From the NCBI RefSeq assembly GCF_000424625.1, contig NZ_AUKG01000001.1, forward strand, positions 682,001-746,000: 64,000 nt of DNA. Reading direction: 5' to 3'. Under the pieces are notes generated by a model, which saw nothing but the letters and a program-made list of their open reading frames with translations, made no database searches and was not told the origin of the DNA. This DNA comes from Conexibacter woesei Iso977N (GTDB taxonomy: Bacteria; Actinomycetota; Thermoleophilia; Solirubrobacterales; Solirubrobacteraceae). Both the position numbers and the translations under genes were made by a program. Below, piece by piece: positions 1-7,936 of this stretch; position 1 is the stretch's first letter, and each line of letters starts with the position of its first letter.

Positions 1-2
1 CG

Positions 3-164
3 CTGATCGTCACCAACACGTTCGCGACCGGTCGTCACCTGGAGGTCGACGCGCGCGCCGCGGGCCTCGCCGCGGCGCTCGTCGCGATCGCGCTGCGCGC
101 GCCGATCCTGGTGACGATCGGCGCGGCGGCGCTCACCGCGGCGCTGCTGCGGGCGCTGACGTAG
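3..164 (+). CDS. AzlD-like branched-chain amino acid permease subunit, C-terminal end (partial)
   Basis: Only the last 53 residues are in the window; the start lies upstream. The fragment reads LIVTNTF, a short loop with an acidic residue, then two hydrophobic stretches (AAGLAAALVAIAL and ILVTIGAAALTAALLRAL) and a TAG stop at 162-164. This layout matches the C-terminus of AzlD, the small partner of AzlC in branched-chain amino acid export. The assignment rests on a short hydrophobic segment, so another small membrane protein is possible. The 183 bases that follow hold no gene I can support. Confidence 0.5.
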   Translation: MIVTNTFATGRHLEVDARAAGLAAALVAIALRAPILVTIGAAALTAALLRALT

Positions 165-328
165 ACATACAAGTCGTTTTCGCGGCCCGAACCGCTGCAC
201 TTCCTGCGCACGGCGCGACACGCCGTTCTCCGGACCGTACGTTGGCGCGGACTCGGCCCGAGCGACGGGAGGCGCCAGGACCTAGCCGAAGCGTGCATGC
301 GTGACGCACGGCGTCGCAGGGGCGACGC

Positions 329-360
329 GCGCCGCCGGTTCACTCCTCTACCGGCGGCGC
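329..360 (-). terminator. Inverted repeat spanning the stop codon of the aldehyde dehydrogenase-like gene
   Basis: A perfect 10-nt inverted repeat, GCGCCGCCGG (329-338) and CCGGCGGCGC (351-360), encloses a 12-nt loop. The loop contains the TAG stop (348-350) of the minus-strand gene. It can act as a 3' end stabiliser or as a terminator without a U tract, as is common in very GC-rich actinobacteria. Confidence 0.5.
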
Positions 361-1937
361 AGCGTGCGCAAGGTGCGCCGCGTGACCGCGAACGCCGGGC
401 CTGCACCCTCCCGCAGGCCCTGCGTCCGGTCCGCGTCGCGGGTCGAGCGCAGGCGCGCGAGCGACCGGACCGTCCGGGCCAGCGCGCGGTCGTAGGGGAA
501 CCACCAGAACGCGCGCCCGCGCGCGGGCTCCCACGTGACGACCTTCGGCTCGGCGCACGTGCGCAGCGCGACCGCGCCGCGGGCGCGGCCGATCCCGGAG
601 CCGCGCACGCCGCCCCACGGGAGCTGCGGTGCTGAGCGCGTCGTGCGGTGGTCGTTCATCCACACCATGCCGACACGCAGCTCGCGCGCGATGCGCGCGC
701 CCTTGTAGCGATCAGCGGTCCACACCGAAGCGCCGAGGCCGAGCGGCGAGCCGTTGGCCAGCGCGATCGCGTCCTCCTCGGAGTCGACGACGGTCACCGA
801 GATCACGGGCCCCGGGACCTCCTCGTGGGCGAGGCGGGACCCCTCGGAGACGTTCGTCAGGACCGCAGGGGCGCAGAACGCGCCGGACAGCCCCGCGACC
901 GCGACCGGCCCGCCGCAGTTGAGGACCGCGCCCGCGGCGACCGCCTCGTCGATCAGCTCGACGACGCGCCGCAGGCGCTCGCCGCCGACGAGCGGGCCGA
1001 CCTCGGTCTCCGGGTCCAGCGGGTCGCCGACGTGCAGCGCGCGGGCGCGCGCGATCAACCCCTCCAACAACTCCTGGGCGACCGCCCGGACCACGTACAC
1101 GCGCTCGATCGACCCGCCGGACTGGCCGGCGTTGGCGAACGCGCCGTAGGCGATGCCGTCGACCGCGCGGGCGACGTCGGCGTCGGCGCAGACCAGTGCG
1201 GCGTCGGCGCCGCCCAGCTCGGCCACGACGCGCTTGATCCCGCGCGCGCACGCCTCCAGGACCTTCGTGCCCGCGACCGCGCTGCCGGTGAAGCGCACCT
1301 GCGCGACCGGCGCGTCGACCAGCGCGGCGCCGGTCTGGGCGTGGCCGTGGACGATCCCGAGCAGCCCGGGCGGCAGGCCGGCGCGCGCGAACACGCGGCC
1401 GATCCGCTCGCCGGTCAGCGCCACGTGGGGCGAGGGCTTCAGCACGACGCCGTTGCCGGCCATCAGCGCGACGGCGACGTCGCCCAGCGGCGTGGCGAAC
1501 GGCTCGGCCGCCGGACCGAGGACACCAACGACTCCGAGCGGCTCGTAGGACCAGCCCGCGCGCGTGAACGGGTGCAGCGCGCGGGTCAGCCCGACCCTTT
1601 CGCCGTCGAGGATCCCGGGGCCGTGTTCGGCCAGCCACTGCAGGGTCTCGATCGCGGGCAGGATCTCGGCGATCTCGACCTCGGTGCGCGGGCGCCCCTG
1701 CTCGCGCGCGATCAGGTCGGCGAGCTCGTCGGCCTCGTCGATGACGGCCTGCGCGGCGCGCGCCATGTAGCGGGCGCGGTCGGCCAGGCGCAGCTGGGCC
1801 CAGAGGCCCTGGACGGCGCCGGCCTCGGCGACCGCGTCGCGCACGGCCTTCGGCGAGGCGACCGGGACGGCGCCGAGCGCGTCGCCGGTCGCGGGCGCGA
1901 TCGCTTCGAGGGACGGGGCGTCAGCGGGGGCGGCCAC
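348..1937 (-). CDS. Aldehyde dehydrogenase superfamily protein lacking the catalytic cysteine
   Basis: A 529-residue NAD(P)-dependent aldehyde dehydrogenase fold, close to the usual length. The start is GTG at 1937. The general-base motif ELGG is present with E240. The cysteine motif, normally GQxC, reads GQSGGS, so position 274 is Gly (codon GGC). E240 and residue 274 are 34 apart, the canonical Glu268-Cys302 spacing, so the alignment is firm. Without the cysteine the thiohemiacetal step of aldehyde oxidation should not occur, and the protein may have a binding, reductive or structural role. It lies downstream of rarA on the same strand. An intact paralogue with its cysteine is at 60490-61977. 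I am sure of the fold and cannot name a substrate. Confidence 0.85.
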   Translation of the reverse strand: MAAPADAPSLEAIAPATGDALGAVPVASPKAVRDAVAEAGAVQGLWAQLRLADRARYMARAAQAVIDEADELADLIAREQGRPRTEVEIAEILPAIETLQWLAEHGPGILDGERVGLTRALHPFTRAGWSYEPLGVVGVLGPAAEPFATPLGDVAVALMAGNGVVLKPSPHVALTGERIGRVFARAGLPPGLLGIVHGHAQTGAALVDAPVAQVRFTGSAVAGTKVLEACARGIKRVVAELGGADAALVCADADVARAVDGIAYGAFANAGQSGGSIERVYVVRAVAQELLEGLIARARALHVGDPLDPETEVGPLVGGERLRRVVELIDEAVAAGAVLNCGGPVAVAGLSGAFCAPAVLTNVSEGSRLAHEEVPGPVISVTVVDSEEDAIALANGSPLGLGASVWTADRYKGARIARELRVGMVWMNDHRTTRSAPQLPWGGVRGSGIGRARGAVALRTCAEPKVVTWEPARGRAFWWFPYDRALARTVRSLARLRSTRDADRTQGLREGAGPAFAVTRRTLRTLRRR

Positions 1938-1982
1938 GCCCGGATGGTGTCAGCCGCGGCGCACGGGCGGGCCGGTGCGCGC

Positions 1983-3308
1983 CTACTCGCCGCGGCCGCG
2001 CGCCTTGCGGATCGCGGCGAGGCGGTCGGCGAAGCCCTGCTCGTTGCCGTCCGGGAAGTAGAAGCGGGTGCCCTCCAGGCCGGGTGGCATGACCTCCTGG
2101 GCGTTGACGTGGCCCGGGCTGTCGTGGGGGTAGTCGTAGCCCTCCTCGGCCAGCGGGCCGGAGCGCAGGTAGGGCGGCGGCGCGGCGGCGCCGTGCTTGC
2201 GGACGTGCGCGCGGGCGGCGCCGAGCGCCTTGTAGGAGGCGTTGGACTTCGGCGCGGTCGCGAGGTAGACGGCGCACTGGGCCAGCGCGTGGGCGCCCTC
2301 GGGCAGGCCGATCAGCTCGATCGCGGACGCCGTCGCCGTGGCGACCATCAGCGCGCGCGGGTCGGCGTTGCCGACGTCCTCGGAGGCGAGGATCACCATG
2401 CGGCGGACGATGAAGCGCGGGTCCTCGCCGCCCTCGAGCATGACCGCGAGGTAGTAGAGCGAGGCGTCGACGTCGGACGCGCGCGTGGCCTTGATCCAGG
2501 ACGAGATCAGGTCGTAGTGCTGGTCGCCCTGGCGGTCGTAGCGGACGGCCTTGCGCTGGAGGGCCGACTCGGCGCCGCTGAGCGCGACGGTGCCCTCCGG
2601 CCCCGCGGTCTCGGCCGCCAGCTCCAGCGCGCCGAGCGCCGAGCGCGCGTCGCCGCCGGAGCGCTGGGCCAGGAACTCGATCGCGTCGTCGTCGACGATG
2701 ACGTCGCCCAGCTCGCCGCGCTCGATCGCGCGGCGCAGCAGCGTCTCGACGTGCTCGCTGGTGAGCGCGCGCAACTCCAGCACCTGCGAGCGCGACAGCA
2801 GCGCCGAGTTGACCGAGAAGTACGGGTTCTCGGTCGTCGCGCCGATCAGGGTCACCAGCCCGTCCTCGACCGCGGGCAGCAGCGCGTCCTGCTGGGCCTT
2901 GTTGAAGCGGTGGATCTCGTCGAGGAACAGGACCGTCGCGCGCCCGCCGCGGCGCCGCTCGCGTGCGCGCGCGATGACCTGCGTGACCTCGGCCTTGCCC
3001 GCCTGGACGGCGCTGAGCTCCTCGAAGATCGCGTTGGCGCTCGTCGCGACGATCCGGGCCAGCGTCGTCTTCCCGGTCCCCGGAGGCCCATGCAGGATCA
3101 TCGAGAACGGTCGCCCGTTCTCGATCGCGACCCGCAACGACGAGCCATCGGCCAGGACATGCTCCTGCCCGACCAGCTCGCTCAGATCCCGCGGCCGCAT
3201 CCGCGCCGGCAACGGCGGCGCCACGGCCGACGGCATCTCGACCCCGGCATCCTGCTCACGCCGCGGCACGTCGTCATCACCGCCGAAGGAGAACAGCTGG
3301 TCGCTCAC
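1983..3308 (-). CDS. rarA: Replication-associated recombination protein A (AAA+ ATPase)
   Basis: RarA/MgsA (WRNIP1 family) is a clamp-loader-like ATPase acting at stalled replication forks. The 441-residue length is typical. Walker [10 protein letters not shown] is at residues 74-82 and Walker B LFLDEIHR near 127-133, where the DEIHRFNK signature separates RarA from RuvB and DnaX. Near the N-terminus MRPRDLSELVGQEH is the usual RarA entry motif. The C-terminal half carries the MgsA tetramerisation region (YHYDLIS-type and MLEGGEDPRFIVRR). The start is GTG at 3308, reading MSDQLFSF. The aquaporin gene ends 43 nt upstream on the same strand. An 8-nt inverted repeat (3305-3312 and 3336-3343) overlaps the start codon. 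Confidence 0.95.
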   Translation of the reverse strand: MSDQLFSFGGDDDVPRREQDAGVEMPSAVAPPLPARMRPRDLSELVGQEHVLADGSSLRVAIENGRPFSMILHGPPGTGKTTLARIVATSANAIFEELSAVQAGKAEVTQVIARARERRRGGRATVLFLDEIHRFNKAQQDALLPAVEDGLVTLIGATTENPYFSVNSALLSRSQVLELRALTSEHVETLLRRAIERGELGDVIVDDDAIEFLAQRSGGDARSALGALELAAETAGPEGTVALSGAESALQRKAVRYDRQGDQHYDLISSWIKATRASDVDASLYYLAVMLEGGEDPRFIVRRMVILASEDVGNADPRALMVATATASAIELIGLPEGAHALAQCAVYLATAPKSNASYKALGAARAHVRKHGAAAPPPYLRSGPLAEEGYDYPHDSPGHVNAQEVMPPGLEGTRFYFPDGNEQGFADRLAAIRKARGRGE

Positions 3309-3351
3309 GACCTCAGGATCGCACTCGCGGCAGCGGGTCGTGATTCCAGCG

Positions 3352-4143
3352 CTACGGCTGCCGGGGCACCCCGCTGGGCGGCACCGCCGACTCGCCGACC
3401 TCCGGCGCCTGCGCCGCGCCGACGATCCGGTGCGAGGCGTCCATGATCGAGAGGTACGACACCGCGGCGATGCCGGCGCCGATGACCGGGCCGATGATGT
3501 AGAGCCAGCCGTCGCTCCAGGTGCCGGAGACCAGCGCCGGGCCGAACCAGCGCGCCGGGTTGAACGAGCCGCCGGTCGCGGGGCCGAAGATCAGGACCGC
3601 GAGGCCGAGCGCGCCGCCGATCGCCCACGGCGCGACGCCCTTGGGTGCGTCCGGGTTCACGGCCGTGCCCATGACCGCCCACATCAGGATGAACGCGCCG
3701 ACCGCCTCGGCGAGCAGGGCGAGCCAGACGCTACCGCCGTGCAGGAAGTGCGGGTTGACCGTCGCGGCGCCGTAGTTCAACAGGCTGCCGCGCGCGCTGA
3801 AGAACGCCCGCGCCAGCAGCGCGCCGCAGATGCCGCCGACGACCTGCGCGCCGATGTACGCGCCCGCATCGCGCGGCGAGACCTTCCGGATCGCCAGCAG
3901 CGCGAGCGTCACCGCCGGGTTGACGTGGCAACCGGAGATCGACCCGATCGCGCCGACCAGCAGCATCAGCGCGAGGGCATGCACCAGCCCCAGCGGCAGC
4001 AGCGACACGACCGGCGACGACTGCGAGACGAAGCCCGTGATCGCCAGGACCAGGATCGCGGTGCCGACGAACTCGGCGAGATACGCAGGAGTGCCCTTGT
4101 CGGGCGGGTACTCGGTGGCGTTCATGAAGGCCATGCTGCGCAC
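3352..4143 (-). CDS. MIP-family aquaporin
   Basis: A 263-residue integral membrane channel with the two half-helix signatures of the family: NPA at residues 75-77 (HVNPAVTLA) and NPA at 195-197 (SFNPARWFGP), the second followed by the selectivity-filter Arg. About six hydrophobic segments are visible. It should passively conduct water and possibly small neutral solutes. The short pore loops look more like a water channel than a GlpF glycerol facilitator, but this is not certain. Starts at residues 1, 4 and 7 are all ATG, and I keep the longest. It is divergent from the M20 peptidase gene at 4219 across 75 bases. Confidence 0.9.
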   Translation of the reverse strand: MRSMAFMNATEYPPDKGTPAYLAEFVGTAILVLAITGFVSQSSPVVSLLPLGLVHALALMLLVGAIGSISGCHVNPAVTLALLAIRKVSPRDAGAYIGAQVVGGICGALLARAFFSARGSLLNYGAATVNPHFLHGGSVWLALLAEAVGAFILMWAVMGTAVNPDAPKGVAPWAIGGALGLAVLIFGPATGGSFNPARWFGPALVSGTWSDGWLYIIGPVIGAGIAAVSYLSIMDASHRIVGAAQAPEVGESAVPPSGVPRQP

Positions 4144-4218
4144 CCGGCGGGTGAGCGGCCATCACCCGGCGAGCGTGAACGGAATTCGGCTCCCGCCGGT
4201 TGGCATAAGGTGGAGCGC

Positions 4219-5517
4219 ATGGCCAGCGAGACTCTCGAGGAGCGGGCCGTCGCCCTGCTCCAGCAGCTGATCCGGCACAACACGGTCAACCCGCCGGGCA
4301 ACGAGCGGGCGCTGCAGGAGGAGCTGGCCGAGCCGTTCCGGGCCGCGGGCTTCGAGGTCACGCTGGTCGGCAAGACGCCGGAGCGGCCGAACCTCGTCGC
4401 GCGGCTGAAGGGCCACGAGCCGGGGCCGGTCCTGGGGCTGCTGTCGCACGTCGACACGGTGCTGGCGGATGCGAGCGAGTGGTCGCGGGATCCGTGGTCC
4501 GGGGACCTCGTCGATGGCGAGGTCTGGGGCCGCGGCGCGCAGGACATGAAGTCGCAGACCGCCGCCGAGGCGGCCGCCGCGCTGGTCCTGGCCGAGTCCG
4601 GCTGGCGCCCCGCGCGCGGCGACCTGCTGTTCATCTCCGTGGTCGACGAGGAGGTCGGCGGCATGGACGGCGCGATCTGGATCTGCGAGAACCACCCGGA
4701 CCTCGTCCGCTGCGACTACCTCCTCAACGAGGGCGCGGGCACGGTCATCCCGCACGGCGACGAGCGCCTCTACGGCGTGTGCACCGCCGAGAAGGGTGTC
4801 TTCCGGTTCTCGCTGACGACGCACGGGCGCGCGGGCCACGCGTCGATGCCGAACGTCGCCGACAACGCGCTGCCCAAGCTCGCGCCGTTGTTGGAGGCCT
4901 TCGCGACGCGCAGGCCGTCGCACGACATCACCGAGGCGCCGGAGGCGTTGATGAAGGCCTTGGGCGCCGACGGGCTGGAGGCGCTGCGCGAGCTGTCGCC
5001 GGTCCTGGCGGCGTTCGCCGAGCCGATGATCTCCGTGACGTTCGCGCCGACGATGGTGAGCGCGAGCGAGGCCTTCAACGTGATCCCGGCGACGGCGACG
5101 CTGAAGGTCGACACGCGCGTCCCGCCCGGGCACGGCAAGGAGACGACCGAGAAGCGGCTGCGTGAGGTGCTCGGCGACCTGCTCGACAGCGACGGCGTCG
5201 AGCTGACGTTCCTCGAGGAGGTCGTCGGCAACGGGTCGCCGGTCGAGACGCCGCTGATGGAGGCCATCAAGAACTGGGTCGGGACCGAGGACGACGGCGG
5301 CCGCGTGATCCCGACGATGCTCCCGGCCTACACCGACTCGCGCACGTGGCGCGACGCGTTCCCGGAGTGCGTGGCCTACGGGTTCTTCCCGCAGCGCGAG
5401 ATGACGCTGCTGGAGATGTGGCCGCTCGTGCACGGCAAGGACGAGCGGATCAAGGCGGCCGACGTGGGGTTCGCGGCGCGGGCGTACACGGCGATCGCCG
5501 AGGAGCTGCTCGGGTGA
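4219..5517 (+). CDS. M20-family metallopeptidase (ArgE/DapE type)
   Basis: A di-zinc amidohydrolase of 432 residues. Metal and catalytic residues are visible in order: SHVDT (H77, D79), GAQDMKS (D109) and DEEVGG (E144 as base and E145 as ligand), with a dimerisation lid insert of about 110 residues afterwards. Such enzymes cleave N-acyl amino acids or dipeptides, and the substrate cannot be read from sequence. The start is ATG 4219: a TAAGGT element (4206-4211) ends 7 nt before it, and GGTGGAG also lies just upstream. The open frame continues further upstream only as antisense of aquaporin and rarA. Its stop overlaps the next gene by 4 nt, so the two are probably translated together. Confidence 0.9.
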   Translation: MASETLEERAVALLQQLIRHNTVNPPGNERALQEELAEPFRAAGFEVTLVGKTPERPNLVARLKGHEPGPVLGLLSHVDTVLADASEWSRDPWSGDLVDGEVWGRGAQDMKSQTAAEAAAALVLAESGWRPARGDLLFISVVDEEVGGMDGAIWICENHPDLVRCDYLLNEGAGTVIPHGDERLYGVCTAEKGVFRFSLTTHGRAGHASMPNVADNALPKLAPLLEAFATRRPSHDITEAPEALMKALGADGLEALRELSPVLAAFAEPMISVTFAPTMVSASEAFNVIPATATLKVDTRVPPGHGKETTEKRLREVLGDLLDSDGVELTFLEEVVGNGSPVETPLMEAIKNWVGTEDDGGRVIPTMLPAYTDSRTWRDAFPECVAYGFFPQREMTLLEMWPLVHGKDERIKAADVGFAARAYTAIAEELLG

Positions 5518-6329
5518 GCGTCGCGGCCGAGCGTCCGGAGCCCCTCCGCCTCGGCGGGATGGCGCTGCGCAACGGGCTGCTCGTGCACGGGCCGACGATG
5601 TGGGCGGCCGCGGTCCGGGCGCCCGACGGCCGGATCGTCTCCGCCTCCGGGCGCAAGCCGCGTGTGCGCTCGCGCGCCGTCGACGGGCTCCCGGGCGCGC
5701 GCGGCGTCGTCCGGCTGGGCGAGGCGATGGCGGTCATCCCGCTGGTCAAGCGCGCGCTGCCGGAGGCCAGGCTGCCGTGGCAGGACGCGCGCGTGCTGGG
5801 TTCCGCCGCGGCGGTCACGCTCGGCGGCGCCGCGCTGAAGCGGCGCGCGCGAGGGCGCGGCGGCGTCCTCGGGGAGGCCGCGCTGGCCGGGTTCTCGCTG
5901 CTGCCGTCGTTCCTGGCGCTGCGCTCCGGCGACCTGGCGGCCTACCACGGGGTCGAGCACAAGGCGATCGGCGCCTACGAGTCGGGCGCCGGCGACGCGC
6001 GCGACGCGACCAAGGAGCACGACCGCTGCGGCTCGCACCTGATGGCGCCGCTGCTGGCCTCCAACGTCGCGGGCACGGCGTTGTTGAGGCGCGTGCTCGA
6101 CAAGCCCGGCCCGGTCGCCGGCGCCGCGGTGTCGCTGGCGTCGATCGGTGTCGCAGTGGAAGTGTTCGCATGGTCCGAGCGCCACGACGGCTCCCGCACG
6201 ACCGCGCTGCTGCGCCGCCCCGGCCACGAGCTCCAGCGCGTCCTCGGGACGCGCGAGCCGACCGAGCCCCAGCTCGACGTCGGCCGCGCCGCGCTGGCGG
6301 AGATCCTGCGCGCCGAGGGCCGCGGGTAA
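5514..6329 (+). CDS. DUF1385 family protein (YqhQ-like membrane protein)
   Basis: A 271-residue protein of the DUF1385 family, whose function is not established. Family landmarks are visible: GGMALRNGLLVHGPTMWAAA near the N-terminus, SGRKP, and the histidine-rich block AYHGVEHKAIGAYESG followed by HDRCGSHL, which could bind metal. Hydrophobic stretches follow each motif. The start is GTG 5514 inside the GTGA overlap with the M20 peptidase stop, so translation is probably coupled. In many bacteria the family occurs near ribosome-associated genes; here the partner is a peptidase. The C-terminus ends in a soluble Arg/Glu-rich tail. Confidence 0.85.
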   Translation: MSVAAERPEPLRLGGMALRNGLLVHGPTMWAAAVRAPDGRIVSASGRKPRVRSRAVDGLPGARGVVRLGEAMAVIPLVKRALPEARLPWQDARVLGSAAAVTLGGAALKRRARGRGGVLGEAALAGFSLLPSFLALRSGDLAAYHGVEHKAIGAYESGAGDARDATKEHDRCGSHLMAPLLASNVAGTALLRRVLDKPGPVAGAAVSLASIGVAVEVFAWSERHDGSRTTALLRRPGHELQRVLGTREPTEPQLDVGRAALAEILRAEGRG

Positions 6330-6350
6330 GAATCTCTGAGCGGGGGATTG

Positions 6351-6366
6351 CGCGGCGCCCGCCGCG
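6351..6366 (+). terminator. GC-rich inverted repeat after the DUF1385 gene
   Basis: CGCGGCG-CC-CGCCGCG is a perfect inverted repeat 21 nt after the DUF1385 stop. It can fold as a 5-bp stem with a 6-nt loop. It has no T tract, so termination is plausible but unproven. Confidence 0.35.
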
Positions 6367-6437
6367 GGCAGGCATGATGTCGGCGCGCGGACGTCCCACC
6401 TGTTCGCGCACCGTCCGTCCTTCCGACCCAGAGACCG

Positions 6438-7913
6438 ATGCCCGGCCACCTCGCCGTTCGTCTGATCGCGCCCGCGCTCGCGGCCGCCGCCCTGGCGGCC
6501 CTGCCCGCCGCCGCCTGCGCCGGCACCGTCGTCACGCGCGTCGGCGGCGAGGCGCTGACCCATGCCGGGAAGCGGACCTCGGCGGTCCGGGTGATCAGGG
6601 AGCGCGCCGCGACCGACGGCCGCTCCGTGATGCTCAGCGGTGCCGTCTCGGTCACCGGGACCGCGACGCTGCCGGTCGCCGCCGACCACCTCGCGGTGCG
6701 CGTGCGCGCGAAGGCCTGCGGTGGCGCGCCGGTCCTGCGCGTCCGGGTCGACAACAGGCTGGTGGTCGACCGGAAGGTCGCGTTCACCCGCTACCGGACG
6801 CTGACCGTCAAGCGTGCGCTCGCCGCGGGCGGTCACCGGCTCACGGTGGCGCTCGCCCGGCCCGCGGTGCGCCACGGGTGCCGGCGGCGGCTGTACGTCG
6901 ATGCCATCACCCTGACGACGACCGCGAAGGTCGCGCTGCCCGGCGCGGGCTCCGGCGGGTCGCCGCCCGGCACGCCGGGCGCCGCCGGCACGGCGCCGGC
7001 GGCCACCGCCCCCGCGACCACGCCGGCGGCCGGCGGCACCGTGCCCGGCGCGGGCTCCGGCGGGTCGACCGTGCCGCTGCCCACCAACGGGCTGCTCTGG
7101 GCGCCGCCACTGCTGGTCGCGCCGACGACGATCACCGTGCCCGACGGCAACCAGTGGTACGACCTGGACAACAGCAAGGACTACATCATCAAGCTGCCGC
7201 CCTACGCGCACAACGGCAGCCTCGGCCTTCAGGGCGGGCACAACGTCGTCCTGCAGGGCGGCCACATCCGGCTGCCCGCGACCTCCGACCGCGACGCGGC
7301 GCTGGAGCTGCGCGCCAACGCGGGCACCGTGCACGTCGAGGGCCTCTGGATCGACGGTTCGACCGGCTACAACGCCGACGCGATCCGGGTCTCCAGCCCC
7401 GACGCGACCGTCCAGCTGGAGAACATCCGGGCCACCGCCCTGCGCGGGTCGGCGGGCGGCAGCCACACCGACGTCGTCCAGCCCTACGGCGGCGTTCGCG
7501 ACCTGCGGATCGACCACCTCACCGCGGACTCCAACTACCAGGGCATCTTCGCCAAGCCCGACCTCGGCCCGATCGGGCAGCTGGAGCTGCACGACGTCGA
7601 CCTCGCCTACGACGACGCCGGCGCGGGCGACGGCGGCTACATGGTGTGGTTGACCAACGGCTGCTCGGCGCCGGTCACGACGCTGACCAACGTGTACGTC
7701 AAGCCGAGCGCGAGCAAGACGCTGGGCACGAGCGTGTGGCCCAACATCTACGACGGCAGGTGCCCCGCCAAGCTCTCCGGCGCCACGGCGTCGTGGCCGT
7801 CGCTGCCCGTCACCGGGCACGTGACCGGCGGGACGCCGCCCGGCGGCTCCTACGTCAGCGCGCAGAGCGTCGGCGTCGCGGCCTACGCGTCGCCCGGCTA
7901 CCTCACGGGCTAG
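6438..7913 (+). CDS. Secreted beta-helix-like protein with N-terminal carbohydrate-binding-like domain (SPGY family, member 1)
   Basis: A 491-residue secreted protein. Residues 1-29 form a signal peptide ending in AAACAG. Residues about 30-165 resemble a calcium-dependent xylan-binding-type module (paired Cys, VRVRAKACGG and the closing VDAITL strand). A Gly/Ala/Pro/Thr linker runs to about residue 215. The C-terminal domain, opening with LLWAPP, has repeating short beta strands typical of a right-handed parallel beta-helix: HNVVLQGG, VHVEGLWIDG, VQLENIRA, SHTDVVQ, NYQGIFA. It ends in YASPGYLTG. Two other proteins in the window (24144-25058 and 28481-29905) share this core and ending. Lyase, hydrolase or matrix-binding roles are all possible. 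It lies just upstream of the chitosanase gene. Confidence 0.8.
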   Translation: MPGHLAVRLIAPALAAAALAALPAAACAGTVVTRVGGEALTHAGKRTSAVRVIRERAATDGRSVMLSGAVSVTGTATLPVAADHLAVRVRAKACGGAPVLRVRVDNRLVVDRKVAFTRYRTLTVKRALAAGGHRLTVALARPAVRHGCRRRLYVDAITLTTTAKVALPGAGSGGSPPGTPGAAGTAPAATAPATTPAAGGTVPGAGSGGSTVPLPTNGLLWAPPLLVAPTTITVPDGNQWYDLDNSKDYIIKLPPYAHNGSLGLQGGHNVVLQGGHIRLPATSDRDAALELRANAGTVHVEGLWIDGSTGYNADAIRVSSPDATVQLENIRATALRGSAGGSHTDVVQPYGGVRDLRIDHLTADSNYQGIFAKPDLGPIGQLELHDVDLAYDDAGAGDGGYMVWLTNGCSAPVTTLTNVYVKPSASKTLGTSVWPNIYDGRCPAKLSGATASWPSLPVTGHVTGGTPPGGSYVSAQSVGVAAYASPGYLTG

Positions 7914-7936
7914 CCCGCGCACGCTAGTTTCGGGTC

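Noticed and set aside
648-3446. A 932-residue open frame on the plus strand
   Set aside because: It is antisense to the aldehyde dehydrogenase-like gene and rarA, rich in Arg, Gly and Ala with no family motif. It is an artefact of very high GC.
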